64,000 bases of DNA, from positions 6,881,821 through 6,945,820 of the forward strand of contig CM067081.1 of the NCBI GenBank assembly GCA_034008185.1, read 5' to 3'. Source of the stretch: Gorsachius magnificus (taxonomy: Eukaryota > Chordata > Aves > Pelecaniformes > Ardeidae). A program made the translations under genes and the position numbers. Positions 14,285 through 25,009 of the stretch are shown here, one piece after another; the stretch's first letter is position 1, and every line of letters starts with the position of its first letter. The notes under the pieces were generated by a model. That model ran no database searches. It was not told where the DNA came from and was given only the letters and a program-made list of their open reading frames with translations.

Positions 14285-14812
14285 AATGAAAAATTACATG
14301 AACTGTATCCAGTTCTGGGATCCCTGGTTCAAGAAAGATGAAGAACTCTCAGAGAGAGTCCAGAGGAGGGCAACAAAGATGATGAGGGGACTGGAGCATC
14401 TCCCCTATGAGGAAAGGCTGAGGGAGCTGGGCTTGTTCAGCCTGAAGAAGAGAAGACTGAGAGGGGATCTCACCAACACATACAAATATCTTAAGGGTGG
14501 ATGTCACGAGGACAGAGCCAGACTCTTCTCAGTGGTGCCCAGCGACAGGACAAGGGGCAATGGATACAAACTGAAACATAAGAGGTTTCAGTTGAATATG
14601 AGGAAGAACTTCTTCACTCTGAGGGTGACAGAGCACTGGAACAGGCTGCCCAGGTGGGCTGTGGGGTCTCCTTCTCTGGAGATATTCAAACCCTACCTGG
14701 ACGATGTCCTGTGCAACCTGCTCTGGGTGAGCCTGCAGGAGGGTTGGACTGGATGATCTCCCGAGGTCCCTTCCAACCCTTGCCATTCTGGGATTCTGTG
14801 TGATTCTGTGAT
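14285..14812 (+). mobile_element. CR1 LINE, 5'-truncated 3' end
   Basis: A 162-codon frame (14,268-14,756) carries the C-terminal CR1 ORF2 signature: [33 protein letters not shown] and [18 protein letters not shown]. It is followed by the CR1 3' untranslated end ('ggatgatctcccgaggtcccttccaaccc' region) and tail repeats of the ATTCTGTG type ending near 14,812. Upstream CR1 sequence is absent, as expected from incomplete reverse transcription. The frame is still open, so this copy is moderately young. Confidence 0.9.
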
Positions 14813-16165
14813 GAAGGTGAATGGTACTGTTTATCCTTGCTGAACTTAAGGCATCATCTGCAGAAAGAAGCTGGACAGACTGGAGAAAAAGATTTCCAGG
14901 AGGAGTACACCTGCATTTGGGATAATTTGCCTGGACCAGAATGTTGCCAGATGTTTGTGAGAAAAATGCTTTTGACTAACTTTCATTTAAACTATTACCA
15001 GGTTTGCATGACAACTTGTTGCTGGTTTATGCTGCTATTTTGAATCAGACCCTCGTGCAACTGACTCATCATTATTTTTTCCAGGAGTAAGGCGGCAGCT
15101 TTTATTTATCCTTGCTTCGTAATATATCTTTACCTGTTGTAATACAAATTCAATATTCTGCCTAGTAAGTAAACTAGAATATGCTGAAACCTTCACAAAT
15201 TTGGGGGTCAGATAACAGTAGACATAAAAACCAGCAGTTACTCACTTCCACACTTTTCTCCAAACACAGTATTTCACCACAAGCTGGGAAGACACTTAAC
15301 TGAATACCACCATCTTGGTTTTATTCTGGTGTACTCCAGCTTGAAGGTGAGGAAACACCTTCTTTGTAGCTGAAACGAATTCCTTTCCAGAAGCACCATT
15401 TTCAGAAGATCATTAATATTGACAGAATATGAATAAATCCCAGTGTAACACATAAATTAATCACTTTGTGCAAACTGCTGGGTTCTAAGGATCCAGTCTG
15501 TCATGAGCGTACATTTGTGGACAAGGAATCACGGAATCACAGTCTTGGGGTCAATGGGACTGCATATAACAGATGAGATATAGAATGGAGACAATCCAGG
15601 ACTCAGGACAGTGATTTATTATGTGTCTGGGCAAAATGCAAAGACAGTCCTTCTGTTTAGGAAATGTGGATCATGAGATCCATTAAGTTTGCTTTCTACG
15701 GAAAAGCTGTAAAAGTGGATAAGGAGGAACCCTCTTTCCCACTGTTTCCATCCCCTTTCTCATGACAACACACACACATCTCTAGTATAGCTGTGGAAAC
15801 CAAAGAAAGCTGTATATGCTTTAACGAACAGACACACAAAAAAAGTCAGTACAAAACATTTTGCTTTCAAGTTTCACTGAGAAATAGCAGATCAACAGTT
15901 TGGAGCATGGGCAGGTGACCCTTCACCCAATAAGGCAAACACCCTTTCCAGGCTCTTCCATCATGGACAATGCCTTCTACTAAAGCTGACTCACTGTCTA
16001 GCAATGATATTTCCATAGGACTCCATTTTCACAATAACTGAGAAACCTACTGCACGTTTATCCTCACAGCTCCTTGCTGAGGTACAGAAATAGCATTACT
16101 CCCAATGCCACAGAGACAGAAAGGTAGAATGAGGCTAAATAATCTGATCTAAGTCCCAAAGGAAA
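14813..16165. other. Non-coding DNA, no gene recognised
   Basis: No recognisable exon or repeat. Short A-rich stretches occur near 15,837-15,845. Confidence 0.4.
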
Positions 16166-16169
16166 TGAA

Positions 16170-16555
16170 TGAGAAATGGGATTTTGACAGAACTGGGTTT
16201 GTTCAGTCTTAGGAAGGAAGGCAAATGGGAGGCATTATCGCTGTCTACAGCTATCTAGCAAAACACTGTAGAGATGCTGGAGCCAGACATTTCTTGTAGG
16301 TGCACAGTAATAAGACAAGAGTCAATGGGTCCAAGTAGAAACATGAAAAATTCCAGTTAGATACAAGGAAAAACATTTCACCAGGCAGTGGTCAAGCACT
16401 GGAATAAAGGCCCAGAGAAGTTGCTGAATCTCCATCCTCCATTTTGAGATTCAAGTCTCAAAATGGAAAAAGCCCTGAGCAACCTGACACAGATGAGAAG
16501 GAGTTTGGACCAGGTCACCTCCAGAGGTCCCCTCCAACCTACTTGATTCTGGGGA
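16170..16555 (+). mobile_element. Old, decayed CR1 3' fragment
   Basis: Degenerate nucleotide similarity to the CR1 3' end is visible in the right order. 'gaactgggtttgttcagtctta' resembles the LFSLEKR region. 'caatgggtccaagtagaaac' and 'ttagatacaaggaaaaacattt' resemble the LDIRKNFF region. 'cagtggtcaagcactggaata' resembles VKHWN, and 'tggaccaggtcacctccagaggtcccctcc' resembles the 3' UTR. No frame is open. It is clearly older than the copies at 14.3 and 17.1 kb. Confidence 0.75.
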
Positions 16556-17075
16556 CCCACCAATGGTGTCTGTAACCCATCAGTCATCACTTCCCCGTGC
16601 AAGAAAGACCACGAGGCTTCCTGAAAGAACATTAGTAGTAATTTTTTCTTATTACACTAACCCAGTTATTAATAGATTAGTGCAATATTTGAGATCTTTC
16701 TAGAGTTAAGTTCAACTGCAAATGTACCACCAAAAGGCCCCAAAGTATGTAGGTCTAGATTTGAACTGCATAATGCGAGAAAGAAGAGATATACTGAACT
16801 AACAGTAAATGGCTATTTAGCACTTTAAAGAAATAAGCACATGGTTTTAGGAAATTCTTGCAATTCATCATAATTCAGTTGTCAAATTTCCTAAGATAAA
16901 TTCTTGTCTTATGTCTGAAGTGCATTTATTTACACAGTCAATTTGTGCAAACTACCATACTCTTCACCTTGTACTGCTGAACTTCCACACACAGTTCTGC
17001 ATTTCCCTTATCTATTATCATGGTTTACAAGCTCAGACTTAGACCACCTTCTCAAGATCTACAAAGATCTACAAA
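16556..17075. other. Short non-coding spacer
   Basis: Unique-looking sequence between two CR1 copies. A small 'agatctacaa' direct repeat at about 17,055-17,077 marks the 5' edge of the next CR1. Nothing else seen. Confidence 0.4.
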
Positions 17076-17865
17076 GGGCTCTGCAGAGGGACCTGGACAG
17101 GCTGGATTGATGGGCTGAGGCCAACTGGATGAGGTTCAACAAGGCCAAGTGCCGAGTCCTGCACTTTGGTCACAACAACCCCATGCAGCGCTACAGGCTT
17201 GGGGAAGAGTGGCTGGAGAGCTGCCTGTCAGAAAATGACCTGGGGGTGCTGGTTGACAGGCGGCTGAATATGAGCCAGCAGTGTGCCCAGGTGGTCAAGA
17301 AGGCCAATGGCATCCTGGCCTGTATCAGGAACAGTGTGGCCAGCAGGAGCAGGGCAGTGCACCTCGAATGCTGGGTTCAGTTTTGGGCCCCTCACTCCAA
17401 GAAGGACACAGAGGGGCTGAAGTGTGTCCAGAGGAGAGCCACAAAGCTGGTGAGGGGTCTGGAGCCCAAGGCTGATGGGGAGCGGCTGAGGGAATTGGGG
17501 GTGTTCAGCCTGGAGAAGAGGAGGCTGAGGGGAGACCTTATCGCCCTCTGCAACTGCCTGAGAGGAGGGTGTAGCGAGGTGGGGTTTCCTCTCTTCTCCC
17601 TGGTAACGGGCAATGGGACGAGAGGAAACAGCCTCACGTTGCACCCGGACAGGTTTAGGTTGAACATTAGGAAAAATTTCTTCCCCGAAAGGGTTGTCAA
17701 GCATTGGACCGGGCTGCCCAGGGAAGGGGTCCCCATCTCTGGAGGGATTTAAAAGCCAGGCAGACGAGGTGCTTAGAGACATGGTTTAGTGATGGACTTG
17801 GCAGTGCTATGTTAAGGTTTGGACTCAATGATCTCAAGGGTCTTTTCCAACCTAAACATTCTCAG
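17076..17865 (+). mobile_element. CR1 LINE, 5'-truncated 3' part of ORF2
   Basis: A 207-codon open frame (17,129-17,752) shows [69 protein letters not shown] and [13 protein letters not shown]. All of these are typical of the segment after the CR1 reverse-transcriptase catalytic box. The 3' UTR ('atgatctcaagggtcttttccaacct') follows to about 17,862. The terminal octamer repeat is absent. The block around SRSRAVHLE lacks about 15 codons seen in the copies at 31.9 and 62.4 kb, so there is an internal deletion. Confidence 0.9.
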
Positions 17866-20800
17866 TTGGCTCCCCTGTGGGATCAGCACTCCATTTTGAT
17901 AGACTTGTATGTAATCCCTACAAGTCTCTGAAACCTCATACAGTATAAATACTATAGATTACATTTTTCCTAGTAATTTTCATTGGAAAACAGACAATTA
18001 AAAAAAAAAAAAGAAACCCCAAACAGGATTTTATGGCAATTTGCTAGACCCCAGACAAATTGCAGTTGTTGCCAACATCTATAAAAAAGCAAACATAGAA
18101 GCATCAGGCACCAGAGAACAGTCTCGCATGACTGAAACTGCATAACTGTCTTGACTCTAACTGGCCGCTGCCACTTCGTATCAGGAGGGATCTGCCTCCA
18201 ATTATCTCTGCACATTGTTGGTTAGGCCACTCTCTAATGTTCTTACAAATGGTTGTCTGAATTTCAGAGTAAGAAATAAAAGAAAATTTATAAGCTGAAA
18301 TCAAATGTGGGCTCAGAAATTTCCAAAGAGGATTTCCATTAATGTAGCTGAAGCATCTGTAAGGTTATTTGACTAATGGCTAACCACATTAAAGAAAGAC
18401 CCAAGGAGGACCAGAGGAACAACCAGAGGTGGAGGAGCCCCAGCTCTGAAGCTGGAGCACGGAATCACATACTCCTGATCCTTCCAGAGAAGGATTAGAC
18501 CTGGTGTGAAACCCTCCAAGATGAGTCAACCAAAGAAAAGTCTCTGCTTGGAAAGCTGAGCAAACTGAAAGGGGTCATTGTCTAAAGCAGGGTAGGACTT
18601 ACTCTGGGAGGCATACGGATGGAGCAGAGAAAATCTGAGGACTGTGTGAGTGTGCCCCCTGTCCCCTGTGTGTGCATGCGTGTGCATGATCCCCTAGCAA
18701 ACTTCAAATTCACTGGTCCTAGCTGATGCTTGACAGCCACAAGCTTGAGGGGCTTTTAGGTCTGGGTGCCAGCAACTGGAGGTCAGGGTCTGAGGGACAG
18801 CTACCAGATAGACTCATGTCTATATTGCGAGTGTGTGTGCGTGCATGTGAGTGTATGCACCAACTGGGTGCTCAGACTCACTGCTAGCTGGACCTAAGGA
18901 CCCAACCTGTCTCTAGCAGACCAGGAAGGCAACTCCCTTGAATCTCAACATCTACATGATCTTTGACAGCATCACTTCTATATGAGCTCCTCCTTCACTT
19001 CACATCACCCTTATACCCTTTTTTGCACTCTTCAGATGCACTGCAGAGGAGCCCCTAGATGTGAAAGACCTTTTGCAGCTGCAGTGGATCGGCATCCAAG
19101 GGATTCAGAAATCCACTGGCTGTGCAACCTGCAGCCATCGGGAACCCAGAGAGTGGGCAGACTCCCAGAGCCTGTGCTCTATGCAACTGGGCTGCTATCC
19201 TCTTTGTGGGTGTTACTACAGCTAAGGATACAAGCAGCAGTGCACCAGTTGAAATGAATGTGTGTCTCAATATTTTAGCCCTGACGAGCCTCACAGAGCT
19301 CTGTGTTGGTCGAGTCTAAAATGTCAATGGACATTGGTGATCTAAATGCAGTGTATACGGGTGATCTAAAACAGAAAGCCAGGGCTACACAAGGTTGAGT
19401 GCAATCTACCATCCTAATTCATCCTCATGACCTCTGTTACCTTCTGTACACTCAATGAGATTTAGATTTTCTGAATTTTTTCCTCAAATGTGCCACAAAC
19501 TTTTGTGATATCTTGACTGAAACACTTGCAGCCTGACACAAAGCTCACTGCAGCCAATGGAAATTCTTGTGTGTCTCACTTTTCCATTTGTAAAATGAAG
19601 ATAATAGCTCAGGTTTATGTCATTGATAGTCTTACCTGTGTAAACTTGTTAAAGATCATGAGGAGAAAAGAACCAAGGAGCTACAAATGCACAAATAAAA
19701 CTCGTTATAGAGACCTGCATATTCATACTATCCTGTAGAACCAATGAATCAAAAGCTGGATAGAAGGGAAACAGCTTTCCTAAGAAAAAAGGGGGGAAAA
19801 AAAAACCCAACAAAACTGCTCAGGGAACAAATCACAGTAACTTTTCACACAAAAAAATCACAGGACACAACTCCACCAATACCCTTATCAAAATAATGGA
19901 GAACTATCTATCCAAGTTTTCTATTGGCAAAAAAGCACCCAGTATAGCAGATCCACAAGGACACTGGAGTGAAGCACTGAAGTTAAAATGAATAGCTTAA
20001 TTACCTACCATAATTTATTGGACATAGACAACTGATTCCATGGATCTCCAAAATTAATTCATTATAACCTTGAAACGAAGAAACTGTGTGAAGGACTGTC
20101 AGACTTTTTTCATAGATAAATTTCCAAAGTTTTCGGGATTTGTTAAACATTTTTTCATAATCTTTCCCAAAGCCTCCAGATGTCCTGATCTGAAGCCCAT
20201 CTATTTAGAAGAGCACATGATCCATGTTCACACCCTTTGAGGATCACAGTTAAAACACTTAAGTCCACTATATAAAAGGTATTAAGAGACACTAGGGTTT
20301 CAGCCTAATTCACTCAACTGTAGACATCTACTTTTAGATCTCTATACCCGAGCTAGTCATCCTGGGTTAGCTTTGTAATAGGTGGAGAGAAACAGGCCCT
20401 TTATCTTTGTAGGGTATCACATCCTGTAGGAAATATCGAGAATAGCTCAGATGAAAGCACGTATTTCCTTCCATTGAGTCCAGTCACTCAGTAGATGTCT
20501 ACATTTGGTAGTTGTGATGGGTCCTATGTGGTTGCCCGAGGATTCACAGATGAATCTGACAGACCTGGTAACAGACTCAAACCTCCCAGGACCCACTTGT
20601 GTAATGTTATCTCATGCCTAACTTCAGAAGAGAAAACAGTGCTGACTCCTGTGACATTCCAAGATACTGTGCTTTCCTACTGAAGCAAAGTCGCTTCGTT
20701 TTTGAAATAGCTGGGGAATCCAACAGGCAGAAAAATCCACAGAAGAAGCACCATGATGGAGAGAAATCTTTGGGGAAGACATTAAAGAGATATCCATCTG

Positions 20801-20905
20801 CAAAATGGATTCTGGAGGAGACTTAGTCCTTCTGAATACCTTTTTTTTTTTTCTCTAGTCTGTTGTCTGAAAGGAATTTTAAACTAAGGTCTCCCCATTT
20901 CAGAG
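17866..20905. other. Non-coding DNA with GT-rich stretches, no gene recognised
   Basis: No exon recognised. Imperfect GT/GC-alternating tracts occur at about 18,645-18,690 and 18,827-18,858, and an A run at 18,000-18,012. Open frames of up to 91 codons have no family resemblance. Confidence 0.4.
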
Positions 20906-21387
20906 TGTCATGGCTTAACCTGGCCAGCAACTCGGCACCACGCAGCCGCTCAGTCAATCCCCCCACAGTGGGATGGGGGAGAGAATCGGAAGAGTAAAAG
21001 TGAGCAAACTCGTGGGTTGAGATAAAGACAGTTTAATAGGGAAAGCTGCAGACACAAGCAAAGCAAAACAAGGAATTCATTCCCCACTTCCCATGGGCAG
21101 GCAGGTGCTCAGCCATCTCCAGGACAGCAGGGCTCCATCACACGTAACGGTGACTTGGGAAGACAAACGCCATCACTCCGAACGTCCCCCCTTCCTTCTT
21201 CCGCCAGCTTATATATTGAGCATGACATCAGAGCTGAGAAATCCTTGGCCAGACTAAGCGCTACCCAGCAACAACTAAAACATCGGTGTGTTATCAACAT
21301 TCTTCTAGTACTAAAATCAAAACATAGCACTATATCAGCTGCTAGGAAGAAAATTAACTCTGTCCCAGCTGAAGCCAGGGCACAGAG
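20901..21387 (-). mobile_element. Solo LTR with 5-bp target-site duplication CAGAG
   Basis: The LTR proper is 20,906-21,382 (477 bp). On the minus strand it starts TGCCCTGGCTTCAGCTGGG and ends GGTTAAGCCATGACA. Its first ~120 bp are clearly related to the LTRs at 10.7 and 11.5 kb. The 5 bases on each side are identical (CAGAG at 20,901-20,905 and 21,383-21,387), a complete target-site duplication of the length typical for ERVL integrases. A TATATA block (about 21,210-21,216) and an ATTAAA signal (minus strand, about 21,030-21,036) fit an LTR promoter and polyadenylation site. No internal viral sequence remains. Confidence 0.85.
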
Positions 21388-23552
21388 CTTGGCAGTATAA
21401 GAAAATTGTCCAGGAAAGCTATTCTGGAGCACAGGGCCAGGGCAGCCACATCGCTAGGGAGGTGGCAAGAAGCAGTGCCACTACTGCATTTTGTTGCAGA
21501 GTTTTCCGACCCTCTGTAAATATCGGTCAGTCAAAATACACAGGTGGACGATTGCTCTTCTACAGTGTCTTCCCTTGTGGACTCCTTATTCCAAAATAAA
21601 AGTTTCTAATCCTGAAAATTGATTCTGTTCTGGGAGCAAACTAAGTATCTGCAATGAAATCATTTTCACGCTGAAACAGGAGTATCCCCACAGAGACCTG
21701 CTCCAGGATTGCTCCAGTGGGAGAACTATTCTGCTCAGGTTCCCCATTCAGGCATTTTACACCACGTCTCTGCTGAACATCCCCATCCCCCCTCGCCCCC
21801 CCCACAAGCCCAGGATTCTCTGACTGCTGTCTAAATCTTGCACTTTCCGCAGTGATTCTGCTGGCAAGGAAAACAGATAAATGTTCTGTGATTGCATTGA
21901 TCACACTTTTCATATTTTTTTGTACCTGTCCCTGATTATTTGTGGAGAAAAATTATTCATATGCAGCATTCTCAGAGACGCAGCATCCTTCTCATCTGTT
22001 AAAGGTTTACCCTTGATGTCAATGGAGCTTTAGTGATTTGCATCGCTTAAGAATCTGCCTGTTTGTATTTTGCATGGGTCAAAATAGTGAGAGAATAAGT
22101 CTGAAATGAGTCAGTATTTCTCCTGTGCAAAAGTGAGGTAGTTTGAAAACATCCCTGGCCACGGGCTCAGTGAGATCTGAGCAGTTCCTCTTGCAATGGA
22201 TAAACACCCTTTCGAGGGATCCTTCCTTAAATTATTTCTGTCCATTCTTAATAGCTCAGCCACTTCATAGCATTTGCACAATAAGCCTTCTCTGATTTGA
22301 GTGTGTCATGTCCATGCAGGGATCAGCGTGATCGCCCAGCCTGGGCTCCTGCATAATGATCATCCGCTGAAGAAGTTCCCTTAGTAAATCCAGTGTTTGT
22401 GGCTGAGCTGCAGCATTGCCTGCAGAGCAGTATAAAATCTTGCTTTAAAGACTTCCATACAAATGATCTAACACAGCCCCTAGCAAGGTATTCCAGTAGC
22501 TAAGCGTTAAAAACATGTGCCTTATTTCTCCAAAATGCTTCTTATATCGTGTTTGGCTGCATTGGGTAGAGACCATGATCAAGGCACAAACAAATGAGCT
22601 TTACACCACTACATGGTGTTCTGACTTTCCCTACCGAAGTTTCCTCATACAAATATCAATTTTTCACTGAATCTCCTGTATCAGCATTTCTAGAATTGGC
22701 TTAGCTTTACATTTCTTTCCCAACCCCCTGCTATAAATAGCTGAGTCTCATATATCATTTAATGAGAATAAAACATTACTCCTTGCATTCATTTATTTGA
22801 TTTTACAGCCTTGCTTGTATGTTAATCAAACGCATAAAGTGCTGAGGTGCATAGGTGCCAAGTAAAAGTCAATATTTTACCGTGAACCTCATTTATCTAC
22901 ATTAGCCTGAAACAAGGTAGATCTGTAAATTTGGACATTATGGAATTTAATGACAAAGATCAATTACAACATCTTTGACACGACAGGGATTTGTCAGATG
23001 AGGGGGGAAAAGCATTACTTCTTCCTAAGGGAGCTTATAAATGCTGGCTGGTTGGGACTGTCCATCTCTTCCAGTGGACTGATACATGCGAATGCTTAAA
23101 TAATATTAGTTGTATTTGAAAGAAAGACCCACAGTTTAAAAGGAGTTTAAAACAAAGCTAAGTTATAGTGAGGTCTCTGAGGGATTGCTTGGCAGGATTG
23201 GCTGGAGTATAAAGAAAGAAGAACTCGAAAGTGTCTTCATGAGAGAGATCCCCAATTTGGCTGCAAAACTAAAAGCAATTCTGAACTCAGGCTGCTTCCT
23301 TCTATGTCCAGTACACAAACATCAACCAAACTGGTTTATGAGCACCGTGGTAGTGCAGACTGTTAATTACAAAGCTCCCCAGAAGCACAAGCATTGCTTT
23401 TCTGATTGAAGCTTGGGGAAAACATGGACAATAAACTCCCCTGATGGACACAGCCACATTTCACTGAAGTCAAGGCCTAGAGACATTTCTAGCCACCCTT
23501 CAGCCCTACGCCCCTTCTCCAGCATTGGGTAGGAAGCGTTAGGCTGTCCAAG
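21388..23552. other. Non-coding DNA, no gene recognised
   Basis: No exon or repeat that I can name. The part 22,740-23,050 is AT-rich, lacks repeats and looks like constrained non-coding sequence, but this is only an impression from composition. Confidence 0.35.
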
Positions 23553-23866
23553 TGGCTTTTTTCTTACACCTAGGGATCGAGAGCTCTTGCACTCTATGGA
23601 ACCCCTGTCCCTGAGGACCATTTCCCAGGGAGTCCTTCTGACTATCTCCTTCCTGAGCTGGAAGTTTGCTTTCCTAAAACTCAGGGTCCTGACTGTACTC
23701 TTTGTTCTTCCCATTTCCCTCAGGAGTGTGAGCTCCACCAGTGCACCAGAGGCCCAGGTTGCCTCTGATCTTGATGTCTCCGATGAGCTCACTTGCACTG
23801 GTGACCACCAGGTCCAGTATCGGGACCAGTATGGGAGAGGGACACTCAGACAGTGTAGATCTCAAA
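23553..23866 (-). mobile_element. CR1 fragment: end of endonuclease and start of RT region
   Basis: Minus-strand translation shows [39 protein letters not shown] and MVLRDRG, matching the linker after the CR1 endonuclease domain. The same stretch occurs in the long CR1 at 48.3-48.5 kb ([35 protein letters not shown]). The fragment has neither the 5' nor the 3' end of CR1, so it is truncated on both sides. A frameshift separates the SDH-proximal part. Confidence 0.85.
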
Positions 23867-24958
23867 TGGGGTTGTGTAACTTAGAGGATTTTACATAACC
23901 AAATAGAGATGTCCTAAAAAATAAATCCTTACACGATCATCTACAAAAAAGAATTTTGCTGTGAAGTTGATTTTAAATTCTAAATACAGATGGAAAAGTA
24001 AGCACTGGGATAGCACACCCAGAAAAGGTTGGTTTGCTTGTAACCTAAACCTCGGGGGCGGGGGGAGTGTACATGTATTTCTGTGTGTGCATGGCAAGAG
24101 GGGGACTCAGACTTATTGGGATAAGTCACAGAAAGGTGCCTGGAGCTTTTGTAACATTCTGTAAAGGTTCTAGCACTATGGTCTATCTGTTGTACCACCA
24201 GGTTTGACCCTGGATGTATAGTTCACTGGTTGCCAGTTAATTACATACCATTAATACATTTATAAACTGTTTCATCCCAATTACAATTCAAACTGAATTG
24301 AGCAGTTTTTCCCCTGAGATACAATAAGAGCCAGTCTGAACTTCTGACACTCACAGTTGGTTTTTAATAGGCTAAAGCCTGGTATTTTATCACCATCTGC
24401 TGGAGATAAAGTGTCATTCACTTAAAAAATGTAAATTCAGCCTCAGCCCTAAAACTTTTCACTTCATGGACAAAATAATCCTCTCCATAAAAATTCAAAG
24501 ATCTTAAAGGCAGCAAGGCCTAGTAAGGCCCATGGAACTTGGGTCCCAAAAAATCACCTAATGAACAGACAGAAATTACACAATCTCCTATATTCTCCTA
24601 CAATTAATCTGCTAAATCTTTCACCAAACCATAGTCAGGTGCTGTCAGAATTCACCGTCATGACAAAGGTTGTTGGTAAGTGAAATAAAATTCACAGTAC
24701 AGACACCATTTTACTCTCTACCACTGGAAAATAAAAGATTGTGCAAGGTCAGTAAGACAGGCACTTTTCACCACCAGACCAGCAATCACCTCTTTCAGTT
24801 GCCCAGAGGGTCTTAAAACTCTTTCTCAAACCTCAAAAAAGCAGCACTACTGAAAAGTAAACTGTATTTTCCCTCCTCCCTGCCCCTTGCTGCAACCTAA
24901 TGTCCTTATGGCTTTCCCCAGTCTTACTATTCCTTCTTTCTCCTCTTGTACCTCCTAT
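23867..24958. other. Non-coding DNA, no gene recognised
   Basis: No exon, RNA gene or recognisable repeat seen. Confidence 0.4.
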
Positions 24959-25009
24959 CACAATCTCACGAGGTCCCTTCCAACCCTTGCGATTCTGTGA
25001 TTCTGTGAT
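24959..25009 (+). mobile_element. CR1 3' tip
   Basis: The sequence 'acgaggtcccttccaaccct' followed by GATTCTGTGATTCTGTGATC is the last ~50 bp of a CR1 element with its tail octamers. It is nearly identical to the end of the copy at 14.76-14.81 kb. This is an extreme 5' truncation. Confidence 0.85.

Noticed and set aside
14529..14786. 85-codon minus-strand frame
   Set aside because: Antisense shadow of the CR1 fragment at 14.3-14.8 kb.
18645..18858. GT-rich tracts as a regulatory or Z-DNA element
   Set aside because: The tracts are short and interrupted. They look like ordinary decayed microsatellites.
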